41,940 bases of DNA, from the NCBI RefSeq assembly GCF_022095675.1, contig NZ_JAHYSG010000105.1:1-41940 (forward strand). Direction: 5' to 3'. Positions 35,569 through 41,940 of the stretch are shown piece by piece. A program made the position numbers and the translations under genes. Position 1 is the stretch's first letter, and every line of letters begins with the position of its first letter. A model generated the notes under the pieces. The model was given only the letters and a program-made list of their open reading frames with translations. It was not told where the DNA came from and made no database searches. The stretch comes from Dactylosporangium sp. AC04546. Its GTDB lineage: Bacteria; Actinomycetota; Actinomycetes; Mycobacteriales; Micromonosporaceae.

Positions 35569-35627
35569 GGCAGGCGAGGGCACGGTCGCGATATATGCGG
35601 GGGAACCACGACGTGCCCTCGCCTGCC
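35569..35627. repeat. 16-bp perfect inverted repeat
   Basis: GGCAGGCGAGGGCACG (35569-35584) and its reverse complement (35612-35627) enclose 27 nt containing CGCGATATATGCG, itself nearly symmetric. It starts 10 nt after the terminator and abuts the multibranch structure. No ORF explains it. Confidence 0.7.
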
Positions 35628-35632
35628 GGGTG

Positions 35633-35720
35633 GATCCGCCCGTTCCCTGGGGGGACGCCTGGCCGGAGGCGTTCGGAGCCGGCGGAGGCATGCCGGCAAC
35701 CGCTCCCGGGCGGATCTTTT
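35633..35720. ncRNA. Candidate multibranch structured RNA
   Basis: A perfect 10-bp closing helix, GATCCGCCCG (35633-35642) with CGGGCGGATC (35707-35716), encloses two hairpins: ACGCCT/AGGCGT (35655-35672) and GCCGGC/GCCGGC (35678-35697). TTTT follows on the + strand. It lies between convergent genes, downstream of both. Either a small RNA with its own terminator or a repeat element; strand undecided. Confidence 0.4.
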
Positions 35721-35782
35721 GTGTCGCGGGACCACGTGCGTTGGCGGGCGCGCCGGAGTCACCGCTGGGATCAACGATCGTG

Positions 35783-36121
35783 CTAGAGGAAGGTTCCCCG
35801 GTTGCCGCCGGCGCGGTGCCAGCCGCCCCGCGAACGGGGCCGGCTCCCGAGGTCGATGCGCCAGTCAGGCATCGTGCGCAGGCTGTACAGGTCGTGGCGG
35901 GCGGTCCACGCCTCGTTCCATGGGCGACGGGAGGCCTCGGCCGCGTTCTCCGCCAGGCGGCGCGGCGCGCACGGCCACTCCCGCCCGCACCAGAGGCACT
36001 GGCCATCTCCGTCCGACTCGCTGTGCCGACTCATGATCTGCGTGGCGTCCCGCCACAGCAGTCGATCGACCACGTCTGTTGGCTCGGACTGGTCAACACT
36101 GACCAACTTCCCTACCCCCAA
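35783..36121 (-). CDS. Small hypothetical protein with a CxxC-type zinc-like motif
   Basis: 112 residues if the TTG at 36121 is used. LLWRDATQIMSRHSESD leads into CLWCGREWPCAPRRLAE, a Cys-x-x-Cys followed by WPC that could bind zinc, then PWNEAWTARHDLYSLR and a final NRGTFL. This layout matches small actinomycete proteins of unknown role. GTG 36073 and ATG 36034 are other possible starts; the conserved-looking LLWRDA segment argues against 36034. No ribosome-binding site is convincing. Confidence 0.6.
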   Translation of the reverse strand: MGVGKLVSVDQSEPTDVVDRLLWRDATQIMSRHSESDGDGQCLWCGREWPCAPRRLAENAAEASRRPWNEAWTARHDLYSLRTMPDWRIDLGSRPRSRGGWHRAGGNRGTFL

Positions 36122-36253
36122 ACTCCATGAGGCTTCCTGAGCACCTCCGGACGAAACGTTAAACAGTCAGGCCGCCGACCTGGGCGGACAACCAGTGCGA
36201 CATCCTTCCGACCACTCGAAAGGGGACGGCGTGGCGCCGCCCATAATGACGCC

Positions 36254-37930
36254 ATGGAGAGCCCCCTCTTAGCCCGTATCCGTGACGCGGTGATCGGCGA
36301 CGACCAGGTGATGTGGGGGCCGTTCGGCGCTCGCCGCGTCACGTACGCCGACTACACCGCCTCCGGCCGCGCGCTGGACTTCATCGAGCGGTTCGTCCGC
36401 GACGAGGTGCTGCCGCGGTACGCCAACACGCACACCGAATCGTCCGGCACCGGGCTGCAGACCACCCGGCTGCGCGAGGACGCCCGCCAGATCGTCAACG
36501 AGGCGGTCGGCGGCGACGCCGAGACCGTCGTCATCTTCACGGGCTCCGGGTCGACGGCGGCGATCGACAAGATCGTGCACATCCTGGGCCTGCGGGTGCC
36601 GGCCGGCCTGGAGGACCGCTACGCGCTGTCGGCCGCGATCCCCGCCGCCGAGCGGCCGGTGGTGTTCATCGGGCCGTTCGAGCACCACTCCAACGAGCTG
36701 CCGTGGCGGGAGTCGATCGCCGACGTGGTGGTGATCCCGGAGAACCACAACGGGCTCATCGACCTCGACCGGCTGCGCGCCGAGCTGGAGCGGTACGCCG
36801 ACCGGCCGCTGAAGATCGGCTCGTTCTCCGCCGCCTCGAACGTGACCGGCATCGTCACCGACACCCACGCGATCTCGGCGCTGCTGCACGAGCACGGCGC
36901 GCTGTCGTTCTGGGACTTCGCGGCGGCGGCGCCGTACGTCGACATCGCGATGTACGGCCCGGGGCCCGGCGAGTACAAGGACGCCGTGTTCATCTCCCCC
37001 CACAAGTTCGTGGGCGGCCCCGGTACCCCGGGCGTCCTCGTCGTGCGCCGCGAGGTGCTCACCAACCGGGTGCCGACGGTGCCCGGCGGCGGGACGGTGG
37101 ACTACGTCAACCCGACCGACCACCACTACATCGCCGACCCGGCGCACCGCGAGGAGGGCGGCACCCCGGCCATCGTCGAGTCGATCCGGGCCGGCCTGGT
37201 GTTCCAGCTCAAGCAGGCGGTCGGCACGGACACCATCCGCGCCCTGGAGGAAGGCTTCCTGCGCGAGGCGATCGCGTCGTGGAGGACGAACCCGAACATC
37301 GAGATCCTCGGCAACCTCGACGCCTCGCGGCTGTCGATCGTGTCGTTCGTGATCCGCCGGCCGGGCGGGCGGTACCTGCACCACAACTTCGTGGTCGCGC
37401 TGCTCAACGACCTGTTCGGGATCCAGTCCCGGGGCGGCTGCTCCTGTGCCGGGCCGTACGGCCACCGCCTGCTCGGCATCGACATCGAGCGCTCGCACCG
37501 GTTCGAGCAGGAGATCATCGCGGGCTGCGAGGGGATCAAGCCCGGGTGGGTCCGGGTCAGCTTCAACTACTTCATCTCGCAGACGGTCTTCCGGTACATC
37601 GTGGAGGCGGTCCACATCGTGGCGTCCCACGGCTGGGCGCTGCTGCCGCAGTACCGCTTCGATCCGCAGACGGGGCTCTGGAAGCACCGCGACGGGCTGG
37701 TCGAGCCGCCGCTGCGGCTGTCCGAGCTGCACTACGACGAGTCCGGCGAGCTGCGCTGGCCGTCCCGGCACGAGCGGGCGCCGGAGTCGGACCTGTCCGG
37801 GTACCTGCGCTTCGCCCGCGAGCTGGTCGAGTCGCTCGGCAGCGGCGAGCCGCAGCCGGACGGCATCGTGTCGGCCAACTTCGAGGCGCTGCGCTGGTTC
37901 GACCTGCCGGCGGTATCGCTGTTGGCGTAA
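36254..37930 (+). CDS. Class V aminotransferase-fold PLP enzyme (cysteine desulfurase-like)
   Basis: 558 residues, longer than typical cysteine desulfurases of about 400. Opening YADYTASGRALDFIERFV and NTHTESSGTG are the pattern of this subfamily. The PLP Lys is in ISPHKFVGGPGTPG, and SRGGCSCAGPYGHRL near residue 400 supplies a Cys loop. A C-terminal extension of about 110 residues has no recognised domain. Substrate unknown; desulfurase or selenocysteine-lyase chemistry is possible. CATAAT ends 6 nt before the ATG, suggesting a leaderless message. Confidence 0.9.
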   Translation: MESPLLARIRDAVIGDDQVMWGPFGARRVTYADYTASGRALDFIERFVRDEVLPRYANTHTESSGTGLQTTRLREDARQIVNEAVGGDAETVVIFTGSGSTAAIDKIVHILGLRVPAGLEDRYALSAAIPAAERPVVFIGPFEHHSNELPWRESIADVVVIPENHNGLIDLDRLRAELERYADRPLKIGSFSAASNVTGIVTDTHAISALLHEHGALSFWDFAAAAPYVDIAMYGPGPGEYKDAVFISPHKFVGGPGTPGVLVVRREVLTNRVPTVPGGGTVDYVNPTDHHYIADPAHREEGGTPAIVESIRAGLVFQLKQAVGTDTIRALEEGFLREAIASWRTNPNIEILGNLDASRLSIVSFVIRRPGGRYLHHNFVVALLNDLFGIQSRGGCSCAGPYGHRLLGIDIERSHRFEQEIIAGCEGIKPGWVRVSFNYFISQTVFRYIVEAVHIVASHGWALLPQYRFDPQTGLWKHRDGLVEPPLRLSELHYDESGELRWPSRHERAPESDLSGYLRFARELVESLGSGEPQPDGIVSANFEALRWFDLPAVSLLA

Positions 37931-37972
37931 CCGCGCGGGCATGCGGGGCGACGGCCGGGCGTTCCATCCGGC

Positions 37973-38902
37973 ATGGACCCAGAAATCGACGCCCTTGACG
38001 CGTACAGCCGGGTCGTCTCCAGCGTGGCGGCCTCACTGCTGCCGAGCGTGGCCAGCCTGACCGTGCGCAGCCGGCGCGGCGAGGGGGCCGGCTCGGCGGT
38101 CGTGTACACCCCGGACGGCTTCGTGCTGACCAGTGCCCACGTCGTCGCGGGTGCCGACGGCGGCTTGGCCGAGTTCACCAACGGCACCCAGACCCGGTTC
38201 GACGTGGTGGGCGCCGACCCGCTCGCCGACCTGGCGGTGCTGCGCATCCGCGAGACGGGCGTGCCGCCGGCGACGCTGGGCAACGCCGACGACCTGCGCA
38301 TCGGCCAGCTTGTGGTGGCCGTGGGCAATCCGCTCGGCCTGGCCGGGTCGGTCACCGCCGGCGTGGTGAGCGCGCTGGGCCGCTCGCTGCCGGTCCGCGA
38401 CGGCCGGCACGTGCGGCTCATCGACGACGTCATCCAGACCGACGCCGCGCTCAACCCGGGCAACTCCGGCGGCGCGCTCGCCGACTCGACGGGCAAGGTG
38501 GTCGGGGTCAACACCGCGGTCGCCGGCATCGGGCTGGGTCTCGCGGTGCCGATCAACGCCAACACCCGGCTGATCATGTCGGAGCTCATGTCGAGCGGGA
38601 AGGTGCGCCGGGCCTGGCTCGGCGTGGCCGGCACCCCGGTGCCCCTTCCCCAGCCCCTGGCGGCGCGCACCGGGCAGAAGAAGGGCCTCCGGCTGGTCGA
38701 GGTGGTGCCGGGCAGCCCGGCCGGGCAGGCCGGGCTCTACGTCGGCGACGTGATGGTCAGCGCCGGTGGCCGGCCGATCATCGGCGTGCAGGACGTGCAG
38801 CGGCTCATGCTGGGCCCGGCGATCGGCACCCGGCTGCCGATCACCGTGCTCCGCAAGGACGCCCTGGTGGACGTGGTGGCGGTCCCCGAGCCGCTCGACT
38901 AG
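37973..38902 (+). CDS. HtrA/DegP-like serine protease with PDZ domain
   Basis: 309 residues. The trypsin-like triad is complete: His in TSAHVV, Asp in ADLAVLRI, Ser in NPGNSGGAL. A PDZ domain (about 225-305) contains GLRLVEVVPGSPAGQAGLYVG. There is no signal peptide or membrane helix at the N-terminus, unlike most HtrA proteins, so it would act in the cytoplasm unless the start is wrong. It follows the class V enzyme by 42 nt. The stop shares CTAG with the convergent thiolase. Confidence 0.93.
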   Translation: MDPEIDALDAYSRVVSSVAASLLPSVASLTVRSRRGEGAGSAVVYTPDGFVLTSAHVVAGADGGLAEFTNGTQTRFDVVGADPLADLAVLRIRETGVPPATLGNADDLRIGQLVVAVGNPLGLAGSVTAGVVSALGRSLPVRDGRHVRLIDDVIQTDAALNPGNSGGALADSTGKVVGVNTAVAGIGLGLAVPINANTRLIMSELMSSGKVRRAWLGVAGTPVPLPQPLAARTGQKKGLRLVEVVPGSPAGQAGLYVGDVMVSAGGRPIIGVQDVQRLMLGPAIGTRLPITVLRKDALVDVVAVPEPLD

Positions 38903-40143
38903 CTCAGGCGCTCCAGGACCATGGCCATGCCCTGGCCGCCGCCCACGCACATGGTCTCCAGGCCGATCGACTTGTCGTGCCACTGCAGGGAGTTGATCAG
39001 CGTGCCGGTGATCCGGGCGCCGGTCATGCCGAACGGGTGGCCGACGGCGATGGCGCCGCCGTTGACGTTGAGCTTCTCCAGCGGGATGCCAAGCCGGCGG
39101 TACGACGGGATCACCTGGGCGGCGAAGGCCTCGTTGATCTCGACGAGGTCGACGTCGTCGATGGTCATGCCGGCCCGCTTGAGCGCGCTGCGGGACGCCT
39201 CGACCGGGCCGATGCCCATGATCTCCGGCGACATGGCGGCCACGCCGGTCGAGATGATCCGGGCCAGCGGCGTGATGCCGAGCTCGCGCGCCTTGACGTC
39301 GCTCATGACGACCACGGCGGCGGCGCCGTCGTTGAGCGGGCAGCAGTTGCCGGCCGTGACCCGCCCGTCGGGGCGGAACACCGGCTTGAGCCCGGCGACG
39401 CCCTCCATCGTCACGCCCGGGCGGGGGCCGTCGTCGGCCGTGATCACGTCGCCGGACGGCGTCGTCACCGGCGTGATCTCGCGGGCCCAGAAGCCGTTCT
39501 TGATCGCTTCTTCGGCGAGGTTCTGCGAGCGGACACCGAACTCGTCCATGTCCTCGCGGGTCACGCCCTCGATCTGGGCCAGGTTCTCGGCGGTCTGCCC
39601 CATCGCGATGTAGATGTCGGGCAGCAGCCCGTCCTCGCGCGGGTCGTGCCAGGTGGCCCCGCCCTCGGCGCTCTTCGCGGTGCGGGCGTAGGCCTCGGCG
39701 AACGCCGGGTTGTGCCAGGAGCCGCCGACCGCCGCGGCCGCGTCGGGTGGCAGGACGTCGGAGTTGCCCCGCGCGTACCGCGAGACGCACTCGACGCCGG
39801 CGGAGATGAACACGTCGCCCTCGCCGGCCTTGATCGCGTGGAACGCCTGGCGGGTGGTCTGCAGCGACGACGCGCAGTAGCGGGTGGTGGTGGCGCCCGG
39901 CAGGTGGTCGAACCCGAGCAGGGTGCCCACCACGCGGGCCATGTTGAAGCCCTGCTCGCCGCCGGGCAGGCCGCAGCCGAGGTACAGGTCTTCGATGTCC
40001 CGCGGGTCGAGCTGCGGGACCTTGTCGAGCGCGGCCCGGACGATGGTGGCGGCGAGGTCGTCGGGGCGGAGGTCGCGCAGCGATCCCTTGGCGGCACGGC
40101 CGATCGGGGACCGGGCGGTGGCAACGATGACAGCTTCCGGCAT
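38899..40143 (-). CDS. Thiolase, acetyl-CoA C-acyltransferase type
   Basis: 414 residues. Nucleophile Cys in TRYCASSLQT, His in GGAIAVGHPFGMTGARI and the second Cys in TMCVGGGQG form the thiolase active site. It works in beta-oxidation or makes acetoacetyl-CoA. FadA-like rather than PhaA-like is favoured by NEAFAAQVIPSYR, but no partner fadB is adjacent. The ATG at 40143 is preceded by a TAACGT box 6 nt upstream within a perfect inverted repeat. That indicates a leaderless, repressor-controlled gene. Confidence 0.94.
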   Translation of the reverse strand: MPEAVIVATARSPIGRAAKGSLRDLRPDDLAATIVRAALDKVPQLDPRDIEDLYLGCGLPGGEQGFNMARVVGTLLGFDHLPGATTTRYCASSLQTTRQAFHAIKAGEGDVFISAGVECVSRYARGNSDVLPPDAAAAVGGSWHNPAFAEAYARTAKSAEGGATWHDPREDGLLPDIYIAMGQTAENLAQIEGVTREDMDEFGVRSQNLAEEAIKNGFWAREITPVTTPSGDVITADDGPRPGVTMEGVAGLKPVFRPDGRVTAGNCCPLNDGAAAVVVMSDVKARELGITPLARIISTGVAAMSPEIMGIGPVEASRSALKRAGMTIDDVDLVEINEAFAAQVIPSYRRLGIPLEKLNVNGGAIAVGHPFGMTGARITGTLINSLQWHDKSIGLETMCVGGGQGMAMVLERLS

Positions 40144-40149
40144 GCTCTG

Positions 40150-40168
40150 ACGTTACCTTTGGGTAACG
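40150..40168 (-). promoter_or_regulatory. Operator and -10 of the thiolase gene
   Basis: CGTTACC (40151-40157), 4-nt centre, GGTAACG (40162-40168): perfect 7-bp arms. Read leftward the TAACGT at 40155-40150 is the -10, so a bound dimer would block polymerase. Size and symmetry suit a TetR-type regulator. Confidence 0.6.
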
Positions 40169-40214
40169 ACACCGGGCGAGCGGGTGTGACAAACCTGCAC
40201 GCCAAGTGTCGGTT

Positions 40215-40991
40215 TCAGGCCCGGACGGCCGCGGCCTCCTCGACGGCGGGGAGCAGGGCGTGGGCCCAGACCCGGTAGCCGTCGGCCGAGGGGTGGAAGC
40301 CGTCGTGGCACAGCGTGCCCGCGTCGGCCCGGAAGACGGCGCCGGTGCGCGCGCCCAGGTCGACCACCACGGCGCCGGCCGCCGACGCCGCGACCGCCTG
40401 GAGCCGGGCGATCCGGCGGCTGCGCAGCCCGAGCAACTGGCGCAGCGGCGGGGCGAACGCGCGGAGCGCGCCGAAGTCGGGGCAGGTGCCGACGACGACC
40501 GGGATGTCGGCGTCACGCAGCCGGCGGCAGGCCGCGCCGAGGTGCTCGGCCGCGTCGGCGCCCGAGCCCAGGTGGGTGACGTCGTTGGTGCCGACGAGCA
40601 CCAGCGCCACGTCCGGGCGGGGCCCGACGAGCGCCCGGGCGACCTGGGTGGCCAGGTCGGACGAGCGCGAACCGGCCACGGCCACGCTCGACAGCTCGAC
40701 CCTGCGGCCGGCCGAGCCCTCGGCCAGCAGCGCGGCGAGCTGGCCGCCGACGGTGTCGGCGACCCGGTCGACGCCGACGCCGAGCGCCGTCGCGTCGCCG
40801 AGCAGCACCAGGCGCATCGGCGGCTTGCCGGTCGCGCCGATCGACGAGCGCATCGCGAGGCGCATGTCGGGTTTGGCGTAGGTGCGGGTCCGCGCCGCGA
40901 GGGCCTGGGCGGCCAGCACGGCGGCGCCGCCGACGGTGCCGGCGACCAGGGTCACGGTGGCGAGGCGGGCGAGCCGCCGCACGACGCTCAT
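40215..40991 (-). CDS. SGNH/GDSL-hydrolase-like protein lacking the catalytic serine
   Basis: 258 residues. Signal anchor at about 10-32, then the SGNH fold. Block I reads LVLLGDATALG where GDS is required: residue 67 is Ala (GCG), a one-base change from Ser (TCG). Block III GTNDVTH and block V DGFHPSADGY, with the Asp and His, are kept. It is therefore probably a non-catalytic paralogue of the gene upstream. ATG overlaps that gene's stop (ATGA). Role could be carbohydrate or lipid binding, or regulation of its twin. Confidence 0.88.
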   Translation of the reverse strand: MSVVRRLARLATVTLVAGTVGGAAVLAAQALAARTRTYAKPDMRLAMRSSIGATGKPPMRLVLLGDATALGVGVDRVADTVGGQLAALLAEGSAGRRVELSSVAVAGSRSSDLATQVARALVGPRPDVALVLVGTNDVTHLGSGADAAEHLGAACRRLRDADIPVVVGTCPDFGALRAFAPPLRQLLGLRSRRIARLQAVAASAAGAVVVDLGARTGAVFRADAGTLCHDGFHPSADGYRVWAHALLPAVEEAAAVRA

Positions 40992-41940
40992 GTCAGCTCC
41001 TCACTCCGCACGGCGCTCGGCTGCCGTGCGGCCTGCTGCGGCAGCCGGTGCCAGACGCGGTGGCGCAGCTGCGCCCACCGGCCGGCCGGGCCGCGGTCCT
41101 TGCCGGCGACCTGGGTCGCACTGACCTCGGTGCCGGGACGGTGCGCCGCCTCGGCCGCCGCCTGCGGCAGCGACCGGACGCCCTCGCCGACGGCGAGGAC
41201 CGGCACCGCCGCCAGGGCAGGCTCGGTCAGCGCGGCCACCACCGTAGGCAACACCGCCTGAGCGGCGGCCAGGTAACCGGCACCGGACGGGTGGAACCGG
41301 TCGAAGCTGAACATCCGGTCGGGATCGGCGTAGAACAGCTCACCGAGGAGGTCTCCCAAGGACACGGTACGCCCACCGGCCTCGACGACCGCGATCGTCT
41401 GCGCGGTGGCCATCTGCCGGCTCCAGTGCCGGGCCAGCCAGCGCAGCGGCGGCTGGATCGGCCGGATCGTGCCCAGATCGGGGCAGGTGCCGACGACCAC
41501 CTCGACGCCGGCCGCGCGCAGCGTGCGCACCGCGTCGACCAGGTGGCGCACCGCGGTCTGGACGCCCACCCGGTGGGTCACGTCGTTGCCGCCGATGCTG
41601 ATCACCGCCACGTCGGGGCGGTGCCGCAGCGCGACCTCGACCTGCGGCGGGAGGCCCTTCGACTCGGCGCCGACGACCGCGAGGCAGCGCATCCAGACCG
41701 GCCGCCGCTGCTGCTCGGCGAGGCCGGCCGCGACCGCCGCGGCGAACGTCTCGCTCGGCTGCTCGGCGCCGTACCCGGCGGCGGACGAGTCGCCGAGCAC
41801 CACCAGGCGGATCGGCTCGCCGTCGTAGTGCGCGCCGTACGTGCCGTCGGCCCGCGGCGGCGGGCTGATCACCTGCGGAATCGTCTTCCGCGCGAGCAGC
41901 GCCTGGCCCACGACCAGCCCGTAGAGCAACGCCCCGGCCC
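40988..41940 (-). CDS. SGNH/GDSL hydrolase (5' end outside window)
   Basis: The frame is open to the right edge, so the true start lies beyond it; the TTG at 41929 is unlikely. At least 313 residues are visible. Block I LVVLGDSSAAGYG keeps the nucleophile Ser, block III GGNDVTH and block V FDRFHPSGAGY keep Asp and His. It is predicted to be an extracytoplasmic esterase or lipase with an N-terminal anchor (VVGQALLARKTI follows a hydrophobic run). A basic Pro-rich C-terminal tail of about 70 residues is absent from the neighbour. Tandem duplication with 40215. Confidence 0.92.
   Translation of the reverse strand, partial: AGALLYGLVVGQALLARKTIPQVISPPPRADGTYGAHYDGEPIRLVVLGDSSAAGYGAEQPSETFAAAVAAGLAEQQRRPVWMRCLAVVGAESKGLPPQVEVALRHRPDVAVISIGGNDVTHRVGVQTAVRHLVDAVRTLRAAGVEVVVGTCPDLGTIRPIQPPLRWLARHWSRQMATAQTIAVVEAGGRTVSLGDLLGELFYADPDRMFSFDRFHPSGAGYLAAAQAVLPTVVAALTEPALAAVPVLAVGEGVRSLPQAAAEAAHRPGTEVSATQVAGKDRGPAGRWAQLRHRVWHRLPQQAARQPSAVRSEELT

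Noticed and set aside
35569..35720. c-di-AMP (ydaO) or SAM riboswitch
   Set aside because: GGGGGAACC and GGCAACC fragments are present, but the order and surrounding helices do not match, and the region is downstream of both flanking genes.

Overview
The window is 41.9 kb of very GC-rich DNA, densely packed, with many GTG starts, 4-nt ATGA/GTGA overlaps and several genes that look leaderless. It encodes mycothiol S-conjugate amidase (Mca) with its usual DUF4307 neighbour, and an actinobacterial-style GreA. Together these indicate an actinomycete that makes mycothiol. Codon style and gene content fit Micromonosporaceae (Actinoplanes/Dactylosporangium-like); the family placement is inference. 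No rRNA, tRNA, CRISPR array or complete phage was found.

Layout. 1-1455: NarL-type two-component pair (kinase cut by the window edge). 1452-3497: purK-purE plus a small hypothetical gene, transcribed leftward. 3498-6264: a palindromic intergenic element, a conserved unknown protein and a YyaL-type thioredoxin-fold protein. 6324-7887: an AbiEi/AbiEii toxin-antitoxin operon with a two-step inverted-repeat operator over its promoter. 8019-10145: a KdpD-like sensor kinase with a spoiled Walker A and no kdp genes nearby. 10190-12908: a compact trpB-trpA-gntR operon behind a perfect 34-bp palindrome. 12891-16098: a membrane-anchored unknown and a membrane GGDEF-EAL protein. 16348-18575: mca with a small membrane protein, DUF4307 and greA, closed by a strong bidirectional terminator. 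18627-24158: a leftward run metB, amidase, membrane protein, ilvA, M48 peptidase. 24192-25340: HIT protein and msrA.

25341-about 30331 is an accessory island built on the 3' end of msrA. Pieces of the msrA C-terminal coding sequence recur after each cargo module. A 116-nt near-perfect copy follows a Fic gene. A first-half tail follows a DUF1778-GNAT toxin-antitoxin pair. The matching second-half tail lies 1.9 kb further on, beside a frameshifted, internally deleted serine-recombinase remnant. This looks like repeated insertion into one attachment target, leaving displaced gene ends. Cargo is toxin/defence-like: Fic, acetyltransferase TA, a truncated HTH regulator and two orphan unknown proteins.

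30324-41940 returns to ordinary sequence: DUF3592 and small membrane proteins, a GAF-containing NarX-type kinase without a regulator, a large secreted IPT/TIG-repeat protein, an intergenic region with three consecutive inverted repeats (a candidate structured RNA), a class V aminotransferase-fold enzyme, an HtrA-like protease without an export signal, a thiolase with a palindromic operator, and two adjacent SGNH-hydrolase paralogues. One of the two has lost its nucleophilic serine.
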